A DNA stretch of 64,000 nucleotides from Flavobacterium johnsoniae UW101 (GCF_000016645.1 NC_009441.1:434001-498000), one strand, 5' to 3'; shown: positions 41,622 through 50,125, counted from the first letter of the stretch. Translations and numbers: made by a program. Notes: a model not told the origin generated them from the letters alone.

Positions 41622-42524
41622 ATGAGTTTCACCATTTCTTCAGATAAAAAGAAATCATTACTATTCACTACTGCAATATATGCGGTAATTATACTATTGT
41701 TGTTTTTTATCCGTTTTTGGCCTCCTTATAATCCAGAGAACAACTCTGCACTTGCAGAAGGCGGCGGCGGCGGCGGTGTAACGGTAAATTTTGGTGACAG
41801 CGATGTAGGTTCTGGAGCAAATTATAAAAGCGAAGTTCTGGATGTAAAAAACAACGCCAAACAAGCTCCGGCAAAAGCAACGCCGGATGAATCTATTCTT
41901 TCTCAGGAAAATGCCGAGACAGATGAAACAGATGTTGTTATTCCAACAAAAGAAAAACCTAAAAAAAATACGCCTGTTGTAAAACCAGAAACTAAAGTAG
42001 TTCCTGAAAAACCAAAAGTTTCAAATTCTACAAACGACGCATTGGCAAGTATCATGAAAGGATCAAACAAAGGCGGAGACGGCGACGATAAAGCAGCGGG
42101 AAATAAAGGTAAATCAAACGGAAGTTTAGGTTCAAGCGGTTATTACGGATCTGGAGGTTCTGGCGGAGGAACCGGAGGCGGTAACGGAACCGGAAATGGT
42201 ATTGGAACAGGAAGTGGTTACGGAGCCGGAAGCGGCGGTGGTTCTGGAGGCGGATCTGGATATTCTTTAGGAAACAGAAAAGCATTATCTAAACCAGCAC
42301 CTAAATACACTTGTAACGAAGAAGGAAAAGTAGTAGTTGAAGTTACAGTTGATCAAAACGGAAAAACCATAAGCGCGACTCCAGGAATAAAAGGAACTAC
42401 CAATACAGCAAGCTGTTTACTAGAACAGGCAAAAATTGCCGCAATGAATACTAAATGGCAGTCTGACGATAATGCACCTGTAAAACAAGTTGGAAAGATT
42501 ATTTATAATTTCAGCTTAAATTAA
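41622..42524 (+). CDS. TonB-like energy transducer protein
   Basis: 300 aa from ATG 41622; a longer TTG frame begins inside the palindromic element and is rejected. One membrane helix near residues 14-33, then a Lys/Pro/Glu-rich periplasmic linker, a long glycine/serine-rich stretch (about residues 145-220), and a C-terminal domain with KYTCNEEGKVVVEVTVDQNG and a paired Cys, as in TonB-family ends of this phylum. Would couple the proton motive force to outer-membrane receptors together with ExbB-ExbD, which are encoded convergently just downstream. Confidence 0.82.
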   Translation: MSFTISSDKKKSLLFTTAIYAVIILLLFFIRFWPPYNPENNSALAEGGGGGGVTVNFGDSDVGSGANYKSEVLDVKNNAKQAPAKATPDESILSQENAETDETDVVIPTKEKPKKNTPVVKPETKVVPEKPKVSNSTNDALASIMKGSNKGGDGDDKAAGNKGKSNGSLGSSGYYGSGGSGGGTGGGNGTGNGIGTGSGYGAGSGGGSGGGSGYSLGNRKALSKPAPKYTCNEEGKVVVEVTVDQNGKTISATPGIKGTTNTASCLLEQAKIAAMNTKWQSDDNAPVKQVGKIIYNFSLN

Positions 42525-42563
42525 AATACGAATTACATAGATTTTCACGAATCTGTTTCTCAT

Positions 42564-42600
42564 AAAAAAAGGCTTTCAGAAATTCTGAAAGCCTTTTTTT
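42564..42600. terminator. 37-base perfect palindromic terminator
   Basis: AAAAAAAGGCTTTCAGAA and its complement around one A; bidirectional between the TonB-like gene and exbD. Confidence 0.92.
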
Positions 42601-42602
42601 AT

Positions 42603-42686
42603 GTCATTGCGAGGAACGAAGCAATCACACGGCTGTAAGTAATACAAAGATATACCTTAGTGAGATTGCTTCGTTCCTCGCAATGA
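42603..42686. repeat. 84-bp palindromic element with 24-bp perfect inverted ends
   Basis: Left arm 42603-42626 starts GTCATTGCGAGGAACGAAGC; right arm 42663-42686 is its exact complement; ACAAAGAT inside. Same architecture as 26099-26194. Confidence 0.88.
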
Positions 42687-42707
42687 CTAGAGATTATGTA
42701 TGTTTTT

Positions 42708-43103
42708 TTACTTCGGACTTGTAGCAATTACAAACTTCAAGTTGTTCTTCACTCCTATCTGCAATACATCAACTAAGTCTTGCACCTGCAGATTAAACGG
42801 AATTCTAACTACGACAGTCTGTGTTTTATCTGCTCCTATTTTGTTCATTAAAGTAGTTTCCAATTCTTCAAAAGGAACGGGCTGTTTGTCGATGTAAAAC
42901 TGCTTGTCTTCTGTAACTGATAAACTAATTAATTGTTTATTCGTTTTTTCATTTGATTTCGCTTTTGGAAGCGTCATCTTAATAACATTCGGATTTGCCA
43001 GTGTTGAGATAATAAGGAAAAACAACAACAGGAAAAACATAATGTCACTCAAAGATGAAGTCGCAACCTCAGCGTGAAATCTTCTTTTTCTCTTAATTGA
43101 CAT
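42708..43103 (-). CDS. exbD: ExbD/TolR family biopolymer transport protein
   Basis: 131 aa. One membrane helix (about 18-38) carrying the proton-binding aspartate, Asp20 in SLSDIMFFLLLFFLI, then a periplasmic domain with VPFEELETTL and VQDLVDVLQIG. With ExbB it forms the proton channel that energises TonB. Starts 3 bases after the exbB stop. Confidence 0.93.
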   Translation of the reverse strand: MSIKRKRRFHAEVATSSLSDIMFFLLLFFLIISTLANPNVIKMTLPKAKSNEKTNKQLISLSVTEDKQFYIDKQPVPFEELETTLMNKIGADKTQTVVVRIPFNLQVQDLVDVLQIGVKNNLKFVIATSPK

Positions 43104-43106
43104 ACC

Positions 43107-43799
43107 TTATGATCTTTGAATTATGTTTACAAATTCTAATATCTGTTTCTGGATTTTTAAAGCAAAATCATCAATTTTTCCGTTCAGTAAGTGGTAAGCG
43201 CTATACGCAATAATACCCACGATAAGTCCTGAACCAGAGCTAATCATTTTTTCGTATAAACCACCAGAGATATTTCCGATACTAATATTCTCTGTAACTG
43301 AGATACTATAGAAAATTTTAATTACCCCAGAAATTGTTCCAATAAAACCAAGCGTTGGTGCAATACCAGCGATAAGTCCTAAGTGGCCTAAACGTCTTTC
43401 CATTTCTCCAATTTCAATATCAGCAGCGCGGTCCATGTTAGATTCGATTTCGGCAATTGGTCTTCCAATTACTAAAACACCTTCTTTTAGAATATTTCCA
43501 ACAGCCGTATCGTTTCTTTCTACAATTGTTCTGGCTAATTCAATATTTCCGGCATGTAATTTATCACCCACATCCTGCATTAATCTAGAATCGATTCTTG
43601 ACGCTTTTTGAATATATAAGTAACGCTCAAAAATTACGTAAATCGTATAAAATAATAAAAGTGCGATTGGTATTAAGAAAAAACCTCCTTTTAAGATAAA
43701 GCCTAAAACAGAGATTTCGGTTTCTGGTGCAATTTTTTCGATCACTACGTTTGATGCGTTTGCGAGAGTATCAGCTTGTAATTGAATGTAGCTAAACAT
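43107..43799 (-). CDS. exbB: ExbB/TolQ/MotA family proton channel protein
   Basis: 230 aa with three membrane helices (about 32-55, 133-155, 175-200). Family blocks: GNILKEGVLVIGRP, RLGHLGLIAGIAPTLGFIGTISGVI and SGSGLIVGIIAYSAYH. First gene of the exbB-exbD pair, transcribed toward the TonB-like gene. Confidence 0.93.
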   Translation of the reverse strand: MFSYIQLQADTLANASNVVIEKIAPETEISVLGFILKGGFFLIPIALLLFYTIYVIFERYLYIQKASRIDSRLMQDVGDKLHAGNIELARTIVERNDTAVGNILKEGVLVIGRPIAEIESNMDRAADIEIGEMERRLGHLGLIAGIAPTLGFIGTISGVIKIFYSISVTENISIGNISGGLYEKMISSGSGLIVGIIAYSAYHLLNGKIDDFALKIQKQILEFVNIIQRS

Positions 43800-43930
43800 A
43801 TTTTAATTCTGGTTTTTAATAATTAATTCTAAAAAATATTTCAATTTTGCAATAAAGATAATTTTCATTGTAATATTAAACTAAAAAAACTGAAAATTAT
43901 TTCAATTACACACTATTTTATCCAAATAAA

Positions 43931-45157
43931 ATGAACTATCAGGAAACAACAAACTGGATGTTTAATCAATTACCAATGTATCAGCTTCAGGGTGCTTCGG
44001 CATACAAAGAAGACCTGACTAACATCAAGTTACTGGCAGAGCATCTTGGCAATCCGGAAAAGAAATTACAAACGATTCACGTTGCGGGAACGAACGGAAA
44101 AGGATCAACATCGCACATGCTGGCTTCGGTTTTGCAGGAAGCGGGTTATAAAGTAGGTTTGTATACGTCGCCGCACCTAAAAGATTTCAGAGAAAGAATC
44201 AAAATAAACGGTCAGGAAATCACCGAAGATTTTGTGTGTGAATTTATCGCAAAACACAAAGATTTCTTTGAAGCCAATGATATGAGTTTCTTCGAAATGT
44301 CGGTTGGTTTGGCATTTGATTATTTTGCAGCAGAAAAAACAGATATTGCGATAATTGAAGTTGGTTTGGGCGGAAGACTCGACGCAACGAATATTATTAC
44401 GCCTTTGGTTTCTGTAATTACCAATATTGGTTTAGACCACACGCAGTTTTTAGGAAATACGCTTGAAGCGATTGCAGGCGAAAAAGCCGGAATTATTAAA
44501 CCAAATGTTCCGGTTGTAATCGGCGAATATACTCCGGAAACACAGCCTGTATTTTTGGCTAAAGCCGAAGCAAACAAAGCGCCTATCTATTTTGCTTCAG
44601 ATTTAATTTCAGAAGTTTTTCCATCAGACTTAATTGGCGATTATCAGTTTCATAATAAAAAGACGGTTCAGCAGACTATAAAAATTGTAAACGAAACTAC
44701 TGATTTCAAAATTTCTGATGAAAACCTGAAATCAGGATTATTGAATACGGTTAAAAATACAGGGTTGCAGGGAAGATGGCAGCAATTGGGTGAAAACCCA
44801 AAAATTGTATGCGATACGGCGCACAACAAACACGGATTATCGGTGGTAATGAATCAGCTTCGAAATGAGAAATATGAAAAATTGCATATTGTTTTGGGTG
44901 TTGTAAACGATAAAGATTTAGATTCTATTTTACCGCTTTTCCCTAAAGAGGCGCAATATTATTTTTGCAGTCCAAATTCATCTCGTGGTTTGCCGACTGA
45001 AGTATTACAAAACGCAGCAAAAAACTTCGGTTTAATTGGAGAAAAATACGATTCAGTTGAAAGCGCTTTCGCGAAAGCCAAGCAAAATGCCTCAAAAAAT
45101 GATTTTATTTACGTTGGCGGAAGCACTTTTGTTGTTGCCGAATTGCCATTGTCTTAA
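43931..45157 (+). CDS. folC: folylpolyglutamate synthase/dihydrofolate synthase
   Basis: 408 aa. Adds glutamate to folates with ATP in the Mur-ligase fold. P-loop GTNGKGSTSHM (residues 53-63), SPHLKDFRERI, the Omega-loop and Mg site around EVGLGGRLDATN, GLDHTQFLG, GEKAGIIKP, and the C-terminal CDTAHNKHG and VYVGGSTF-type FIYVGGSTFVV ends. Typical length. Confidence 0.96.
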   Translation: MNYQETTNWMFNQLPMYQLQGASAYKEDLTNIKLLAEHLGNPEKKLQTIHVAGTNGKGSTSHMLASVLQEAGYKVGLYTSPHLKDFRERIKINGQEITEDFVCEFIAKHKDFFEANDMSFFEMSVGLAFDYFAAEKTDIAIIEVGLGGRLDATNIITPLVSVITNIGLDHTQFLGNTLEAIAGEKAGIIKPNVPVVIGEYTPETQPVFLAKAEANKAPIYFASDLISEVFPSDLIGDYQFHNKKTVQQTIKIVNETTDFKISDENLKSGLLNTVKNTGLQGRWQQLGENPKIVCDTAHNKHGLSVVMNQLRNEKYEKLHIVLGVVNDKDLDSILPLFPKEAQYYFCSPNSSRGLPTEVLQNAAKNFGLIGEKYDSVESAFAKAKQNASKNDFIYVGGSTFVVAELPLS

Positions 45158-45268
45158 GTAAAGACCAACCTCAGCAAAAAAATAGAAAAAAATCTATTTT
45201 TTAACAAATTCATAAACAACGAAATAGAACTTATTTTAAAAAAAGTTTTATTTTTTATTCGAATTTCT

Positions 45269-45298
45269 TTGCAGAACTCAAAAACTAGCGTATATTTG
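45269..45298 (+). promoter_or_regulatory. promoter of tRNA-Val
   Basis: TTG (45269-45271), 19 bases, TATATTTG (45291-45298): the fullest match to the flavobacterial promoter in the window. Confidence 0.85.
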
Positions 45299-45335
45299 CA
45301 CTCGCAATCACAAACGATAGCAACCTAGTAAAATA

Positions 45336-45413
45336 GGGCGATTAGCTCAGCTGGTTCAGAGCACCTCGTTTACACCGAGGGGGTCGGGGGTTCGAACCCC
45401 TCATCGCCCACCA
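45336..45413 (+). tRNA. tRNA-Val (anticodon TAC)
   Basis: Cloverleaf reads cleanly: acceptor GGGCGAT/ATCGCCC, D arm GCTC..GAGC, anticodon arm CCTCG-TTTACAC-CGAGG with TAC at 45371-45373, T arm GGGGG-TTCGAAC-CCCC, and an encoded CCA (45411-45413). Own promoter and terminator. Confidence 0.97.
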
Positions 45414-45416
45414 AGA

Positions 45417-45447
45417 AACTCCTTAAGAAATTAAGGAGTTTTTTTTA
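45417..45447 (+). terminator. tRNA-Val terminator
   Basis: AACTCCTTAA, GAAA loop, TTAAGGAGTT, T-run. Confidence 0.9.
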
Positions 45448-45794
45448 TGCCTTTACTTTCTTCTACACCTTTCTTTAATTCAAATAAACTCAAGTAATGT
45501 CATTTCGAGGAACGAGAAATCACACTCGGGAATCGACAAAGATTGGTGGAATTTCTATTGCGATTTCTCCTTTCAGTCGAAATGACAAACCTTTATCTAA
45601 AATTTAAATTATAAACGTTCTATAGCGCGAATTTGCAATTCGTACCTGCAAAGATTATTTGTTTTTAATGATCGACATATTGTCTAACCGTTTTTAATCG
45701 TATTTTAGTTTAGCCCAAGTGCTCCTTTTCAAAAGCAAGGAGTTTCTTGAGATACAAAATATTAAAACGATATTCTAAGAACACTACAAAAACA
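45448..45794. other. intergenic stretch after tRNA-Val
   Basis: No gene seen. Holds the palindromic element 45499-45586 and a CTCCTT/AAGGAG hairpin (45722-45741) with T-rich tail that resembles the tRNA terminator stem; no exact promoter element for the methyltransferase gene. Confidence 0.5.
45499..45586. repeat. 88-bp palindromic element, imperfect ends
   Basis: GTCATTTCGAGGAACGAGAA at the left and CAGTCGAAATGAC at the right; ACAAAGATTGG inside. Third member of the family at 26099 and 42603. Confidence 0.75.
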
Positions 45795-46442
45795 ATGGAC
45801 AGATATAAAGAAACATTTGAAACCTGGAACAAGATTGCTTCACTATACCAAGACAAGTTTATGGACTTAGATTTGTATAATGACACTTATGATTTTATAT
45901 GCAGTTCAATTGATACAATAAATCCAAAAATTTTGGAAATAGGCTGTGGACCTGGAAATATTACAAAGTATCTATTATCAAAACGACCAGACTTTGATAT
46001 TTTCGGGATTGATATTGCGCCAAATATGATAGAACTTGCGAGTAAGAGCAACCCAAAAGCAAGTTTTGCTGTAATGGACAGCAGGCAAATTGACGAAATT
46101 AAAACAAAATACGACGGAATAGTTTGTGGTTTTTGTCTGCCCTATTTGTCGCCGTCAGACAGTCGAAAACTAATTAGCAACTGTTACAATCTATTGAATG
46201 AAAATGGACTGATTTACATGAGCTTTGTAGAAGGCGACCCAAATAAATCTGACTTTCAAGCAGGAAGCAGCGGCGACAGGATATACTTCTATTTCTACAC
46301 TTTAGATGACTTAAAAACTCAATTTTTTGAAAATAAATTTGAAGAAATCCAAACATTCAAAGTAGAATATAGGAAATCAGAAACCGAAGTTGACATTCAT
46401 ACAATATTAACTGCAAGAAAAAGGCACAATATCACTTTATAA
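45795..46442 (+). CDS. class I SAM-dependent methyltransferase
   Basis: 215 aa from ATG 45795 (MDRYKETFETWNKIASLYQ); a TTG extension to 45747 runs into a hairpin and is not preferred. Methyltransferase fold: ILEIGCGPGNITKYLL (motif I, GxGxG), FGIDIAPNMIELA (motif II), ASFAVMDSRQI, YDGIVCGFCLPYLSP (motif IV), GLIYMSFVEGDP. Substrate unknown; likely a small molecule. It stands alone after tRNA-Val and a palindromic element, a plausible acquired gene, but nothing proves transfer. Confidence 0.88.
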   Translation: MDRYKETFETWNKIASLYQDKFMDLDLYNDTYDFICSSIDTINPKILEIGCGPGNITKYLLSKRPDFDIFGIDIAPNMIELASKSNPKASFAVMDSRQIDEIKTKYDGIVCGFCLPYLSPSDSRKLISNCYNLLNENGLIYMSFVEGDPNKSDFQAGSSGDRIYFYFYTLDDLKTQFFENKFEEIQTFKVEYRKSETEVDIHTILTARKRHNITL

Positions 46443-46532
46443 AATTCTTATGAGAATCGGCTAATATTGTGCGATTTCTCACTTCATTCGGAATAACAAA
46501 GATTGTGTAATTTCTAAAAAAACCAAAATCAT

Positions 46533-46563
46533 TTGCATATTGTTGTCGTGTATACTATATTTG
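46533..46563 (+). promoter_or_regulatory. promoter of the VOC gene
   Basis: TTG (46533-46535), 20 bases, TATATTTG (46556-46563); overlapped by the operator 46540-46572. Confidence 0.8.
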
Positions 46564-46572
46564 TGACAACAA
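46540..46572. promoter_or_regulatory. probable MarR operator over the VOC promoter
   Basis: TTGTTGTC-N17-GACAACAA, perfect 8-bp arms on either side of the minus-7 element. The nearest regulator is the MarR gene at 47038. Confidence 0.6.
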
Positions 46573-46587
46573 TTTAATTTTAAGAAA

Positions 46588-46947
46588 ATGAAAGAACTTA
46601 CATTTGCATCACTACAAGTAAAAAATTTAGAAGCATCAAAAGACTTTTACGAAAAGAAATTAGGGTTTGAAGTTGGAAATACTAATCCGCAGGCTTGTAT
46701 TTTTAAATACGACGAAGGAAAAGCAAGTTTTGCTATTCGTACTCCACTTGAACCTTTAGAAGATCGAGAATTAGGAATTGGCGTAGCACTTTGGTTTGCT
46801 GTTAACGAAAATGTAGACGAACTAAAAGAGAAATACATCGAAAACGGAATAACAACGGCGGGACCAATTATAGATACTCCGTTTGGAAGAGCTTTTCATG
46901 TAAAAGATCTCGACGGTTATAAACTTACTTTTTTAGAGACAAAATAA
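46588..46947 (+). CDS. VOC family protein (glyoxalase/bleomycin-resistance type)
   Basis: 119 aa, one vicinal-oxygen-chelate unit pair: ASLQVKNLEASKDFYEKKLGF, the central VALWFAVNENVDELKEKY, and GPIIDTPFGRAFHVKDLDGYKLTFLE with the PxGxxxxxxDPxG-type loop altered to KDLDGY. Members include metal-dependent lyases, dioxygenases and antibiotic-binding proteins; substrate unknown. Under a full promoter with a palindrome across it; followed by a MarR gene after 90 bases. Confidence 0.88.
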   Translation: MKELTFASLQVKNLEASKDFYEKKLGFEVGNTNPQACIFKYDEGKASFAIRTPLEPLEDRELGIGVALWFAVNENVDELKEKYIENGITTAGPIIDTPFGRAFHVKDLDGYKLTFLETK

Positions 46948-46979
46948 AAGTAAACAATCCGTAATTTGGTTCTGATGGC

Positions 46980-46987
46980 TATCTTTG
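46980..46987 (+). promoter_or_regulatory. minus-7 element TATCTTTG of the MarR gene
   Basis: Exact TAnnTTTG 50 bases before ATG 47038. Confidence 0.6.
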
Positions 46988-47037
46988 AAACCAATAAACT
47001 TGATTTTTAATATTGACACAAATGCTTCAACATTATT

Positions 47038-47499
47038 ATGGCTAAGGAAATTAATTTTCATTTTAAAAGTCCAAAAGACAGTCCCGGATATTTACTTGGA
47101 CAGCTAACCATGCTTTGGCAGCGCAAACTAAAAAAAGTTTTAGATCCGCTGGATTTAACGCAGACTCAATTTGTGCTGCTTGCTGCTTTGGGCTGGCTTT
47201 CAAAAAAAAGCGATTCTGTAACACAAATTGATATTGCGAACCAGAGTAATGCCGACAGAATGATGGTTTCAAAAGTATTGCGAACGCTTGAAGAAAAAGG
47301 TTTTATTACAAGACACGAACATGAAACTGATACAAGAGCAAAAACCATTCGATTAACGAATACAGGCGAAACAATTTTACAAAAAGGTCTTATTGAAGTA
47401 GAAAACGCCGATCTTGATTTCTTTTCTTCTTTAGATGAAAATCTTCCGCTGTTTAATTCTAATATGGCAAATCTTATTGACAGAAATAAGACAGAGTAA
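47038..47499 (+). CDS. MarR family transcriptional regulator
   Basis: 153 aa winged-helix dimer. LTQTQFVLLAALGWL, VTQIDIANQSNADRMMVSKVLRTLEEKGFITR (recognition helix) and HETDTRAKTIRLTNTGE (wing) are typical of MarR. Usually a repressor relieved by small aromatic or oxidising compounds. Likely target is the palindrome over the VOC promoter upstream. Confidence 0.92.
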   Translation: MAKEINFHFKSPKDSPGYLLGQLTMLWQRKLKKVLDPLDLTQTQFVLLAALGWLSKKSDSVTQIDIANQSNADRMMVSKVLRTLEEKGFITRHEHETDTRAKTIRLTNTGETILQKGLIEVENADLDFFSSLDENLPLFNSNMANLIDRNKTE

Positions 47500-47622
47500 A
47501 AGTGTTTCGGTTTAAAAATACTTATCAGAAAAATTGTATTTTTGTTTACCGCTCCCAAAGAACAACTGTAACATACATTTAAAATCTGTTTTTTACAGTT
47601 CCGGTTTATTACACTTAATTAT

Positions 47623-47630
47623 TATCTTTG
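47623..47630 (+). promoter_or_regulatory. minus-7 element TATCTTTG of the XRE gene
   Basis: Exact TAnnTTTG only 4 bases before ATG 47635, pointing to a leaderless transcript. Confidence 0.65.
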
Positions 47631-47634
47631 AATT

Positions 47635-48051
47635 ATGAGCACACTATCAAGACCAAAACACATTGGAAGAAACATAAGCCGTATTCGTGAACTTCGTGAT
47701 ATGAAGCAGGAAGCTTTGGCACAAGCTTTAGGCACGAGCCAGCAAACAATTTCTGCTATTGAAAACAGCGAAACTATAGACGACGCAAAACTTGAAGAAG
47801 TTGCAAAAGCACTTGGCGTTACTCCTGAAGGTATTAAAAATTACAGCGACGAAAACATACTAAGCATCATTAATAATACATTTAATAGTCACGACAGTTC
47901 AACATTAAATGCAGTCAATTTTCAACCTACTTTTAATCCGCTTGATAAAGTTGTAGAACTTTATCAAGAAAAAGAAAAACTTTATGAACGTTTGATCCAG
48001 ACAGAAAAAGATAAAGTTGAATATCTTGAAAAAATAGTAAAAGGAAAATAA
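47635..48051 (+). CDS. XRE family helix-turn-helix protein
   Basis: 138 aa. N-terminal HTH_3 domain (about 10-66): ISRIRELRDMKQEALAQALGTSQQTISAIENSE, then KLEEVAKALGVTPEGI. The C-terminal part ends in a predicted coiled coil (LDKVVELYQEKEKLYERLIQTEKDKVEYLEKI), suitable for dimerisation. DNA target and function unknown; such small proteins are often free-standing regulators. Ends at a bidirectional terminator. Confidence 0.88.
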   Translation: MSTLSRPKHIGRNISRIRELRDMKQEALAQALGTSQQTISAIENSETIDDAKLEEVAKALGVTPEGIKNYSDENILSIINNTFNSHDSSTLNAVNFQPTFNPLDKVVELYQEKEKLYERLIQTEKDKVEYLEKIVKGK

Positions 48052-48064
48052 CCTTTTAAAGCAT

Positions 48065-48098
48065 AAAAAAACTCCATTATTTCTAATGGAGTTTTTTT
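48065..48098. terminator. bidirectional terminator between XRE and MerR genes
   Basis: AAAAAAACTCCATTA and TAATGGAGTTTTTTT around TTTC. Confidence 0.9.
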
Positions 48099-48104
48099 AT
48101 GCTA

Positions 48105-48467
48105 TCAACATTCATCATTCTGTAGTTTCTCACAAACTTTCTCAAGAAGTGACCTAGTCTGTTTAAAATATTTTATTTTATTATCGATCTCTTTAATCTT
48201 AGCCTTAAAAAGCTCAAGTGTTTCTGGTTTAGAATCTGTACTTTCGAACCAGGCTGTCAATATTTTTTTAATTTCTGCTAAGGTAAAGCCTACTTCTTTT
48301 GCTTCTATAATAATTTCGAGGCGTTCAATCACATTATCGTTATAATGTTTGTAATTATTGGATTTGACCTTTTCATTCGTAAATCCTTCAATCATTCCTA
48401 AGTTTTCATAGTATCTGATAGTATGGATTGACAATCCAGTTCTTTTTGATAATTCGTTTATAAGCAT
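48105..48467 (-). CDS. MerR family transcriptional regulator
   Basis: 120 aa. N-terminal winged helix LINELSKRTGLSIHTIRYYENLGMI, then HYNDNVIERLEIIIEAKEVGFTLAEIKKIL, a long dimer helix (KIKEIDNKIKYFKQTRSLLEKV) and only a short tail NDEC with one Cys, so it is not a classical metal sensor with a Cys cluster. Preceded by a 15-bp perfect inverted repeat that is probably its own operator. Confidence 0.92.
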   Translation of the reverse strand: MLINELSKRTGLSIHTIRYYENLGMIEGFTNEKVKSNNYKHYNDNVIERLEIIIEAKEVGFTLAEIKKILTAWFESTDSKPETLELFKAKIKEIDNKIKYFKQTRSLLEKVCEKLQNDEC

Positions 48468-48487
48468 AGCCTTCTTTTTTAATAAAA

Positions 48488-48525
48488 AACAATAAAGTAT
48501 AGAGTATAGTCTATACTTTATTGTT
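48488..48525. promoter_or_regulatory. MerR operator, 15-bp perfect inverted repeat
   Basis: AACAATAAAGTATAG-N8-CTATACTTTATTGTT, 21 bases upstream of the MerR start on the minus strand. Confidence 0.75.
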
Positions 48526-48562
48526 GCAAATATACCAGCTTTTTATCTTATCTAATATGTTT

Positions 48563-50125
48563 TTATTTAACTCTTATTAAATCCAAATCCTGAAAGTCAA
48601 AACTAAAATCAATGTTTGGAGAAATGCCTTTCATTTTAATAGATTGAGCTTTGCCGTTTTCATCCAGAGAAAACATGGCTAATGCATCGCAATTCATAGC
48701 TTGATATTCCCATTTTACAGCAAATGTATTCGCATTATAAAAAGCCATCGGACCGTTTAATTTAGGCGAACGATAGGATTTAAACCATAATTGTTTGTTC
48801 TTTTCAAATACTTCAATTTCGCCAAACCATTTGTCTGCATAAACACCTATAAAGTCTTCGTTTTTTATTTTTACATTTTTTGACAGCTTAACTTTTTCCC
48901 AGACTTTTTTGGTTACATCGTCACCCGTATTTCTATCCTCTTTCATCCATTCTACTAATTTATCAGTCCAGCCAAAATCGTCTAAACCTAAATAACTGTC
49001 TGAAATCGTATTTGAAACTGCTGAAAAAAGTCCTGCTCCGCCATTTTCGGTATTGGTTAAAACTACAATCCCTAAATTGAGATCCGGATACATGGTTACA
49101 ATAGAAAGCATTCCCGGCAGACCTCCGGTATGCGATACTTTTAAATTTCCTTTTTCATCTGATACTTGCCAGCCCAAACCATAGCCGTTAAAATGAAAAT
49201 TATATCTTGAGTTTTCATCTGATTCCTGAACCGTGTGGATTCTCCACATTTCTTTATGGTTTTTTAAAGAAAAAAGTGTTGTTTTTGGGTCTTCTCCATA
49301 TTGGCCTTTATTCAAACGAACAATCATCCATTTTGCCATATCTGAAGCATTAGAAAATATACCGCCCGCAGCCGCATTCATTTGATCTCCAAAACCGTCA
49401 ATTGTTTTTATCGTTCCAGATTCAGATGAATGTGAAACCGCAAAATTAGATTTGTCTTTTATCAAACGGCTTCCCACAAACGTATTATTCATTTGCAAAG
49501 GAGTAATGATTCTTTTTTGCACAAATTCTTCGTAACTCATACCGCTTACCCTTGCAATTACTTCTCCTGCTACGATATAAAGCAAATTATCATAATCAAA
49601 TTTGGTTCTAAAAGCCGAAACGGGTTTAAAATACTGAAAACTCGTCAAGACATCTTTAATGGTAAAATTAGAACCATCGGGAAAAAACATCAAATCACCC
49701 ACTCCTAAACCTAGTCCGCTGCGATGAGTCAATAAATCCTGTATGTTGAAATTTTCGGTTACATAATCGTTATACATTTTAAACTCCGGAAGATAATCTC
49801 TTACTTTATCGGTCCATTTTATTTTTCCTTCATCTTCTAAAATAGAAAGCGCTGCCGTGGTAAATGCTTTACTGTTTGAGGCAATTTGAAAATTAGTATT
49901 TTCATTTACTGCTTTTTTTGTTTCTACAGAACCAACTCCATATCCTTTTAAGTGAATTATTTTTCCATCTTTAACAACAGCAATTGATGCGCCTGCCACT
50001 TTAAACTTTGTCAGGGCAGATTCCATCAAAACATCAATTTGCTGCGATGTTAATTGAGCAAATGCCGTTGCAGATGAAAAACAAATGCAGATCACTGAAA
50101 CTAAAAAACTATTTACTTTTTTCAT
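48563..50125 (-). CDS. serine hydrolase, class C beta-lactamase/PBP4* type
   Basis: 520 aa with signal peptide (residues 1-24, ending TAFAQ). Penicillin-binding/esterase fold: nucleophile motif S83-N-S-K86, Tyr-x-Asn in FDYDNLLYI, and HTGG (replacing KTG). The last about 110 residues form a separate beta-rich C-terminal domain (DUF3471-like, inference). Members hydrolyse D-amino-acid peptides, esters or lactams; true beta-lactamase activity cannot be claimed. Its ATG overlaps the stop of the upstream metallopeptidase-like gene by four bases (ATGA). Confidence 0.9.
   Translation of the reverse strand: MKKVNSFLVSVICICFSSATAFAQLTSQQIDVLMESALTKFKVAGASIAVVKDGKIIHLKGYGVGSVETKKAVNENTNFQIASNSKAFTTAALSILEDEGKIKWTDKVRDYLPEFKMYNDYVTENFNIQDLLTHRSGLGLGVGDLMFFPDGSNFTIKDVLTSFQYFKPVSAFRTKFDYDNLLYIVAGEVIARVSGMSYEEFVQKRIITPLQMNNTFVGSRLIKDKSNFAVSHSSESGTIKTIDGFGDQMNAAAGGIFSNASDMAKWMIVRLNKGQYGEDPKTTLFSLKNHKEMWRIHTVQESDENSRYNFHFNGYGLGWQVSDEKGNLKVSHTGGLPGMLSIVTMYPDLNLGIVVLTNTENGGAGLFSAVSNTISDSYLGLDDFGWTDKLVEWMKEDRNTGDDVTKKVWEKVKLSKNVKIKNEDFIGVYADKWFGEIEVFEKNKQLWFKSYRSPKLNGPMAFYNANTFAVKWEYQAMNCDALAMFSLDENGKAQSIKMKGISPNIDFSFDFQDLDLIRVK

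Noticed and set aside
42130..42270. Glycine-rich stretch in the TonB-like gene as a CRISPR-like or minisatellite array
   Set aside because: Codons vary and no repeat unit of constant length with spacers is seen; it is a coding low-complexity linker.
45447..46500. Integrated element at tRNA-Val
   Set aside because: No integrase gene and no repeated tRNA 3' end were found downstream; only a single methyltransferase and repeat elements follow.
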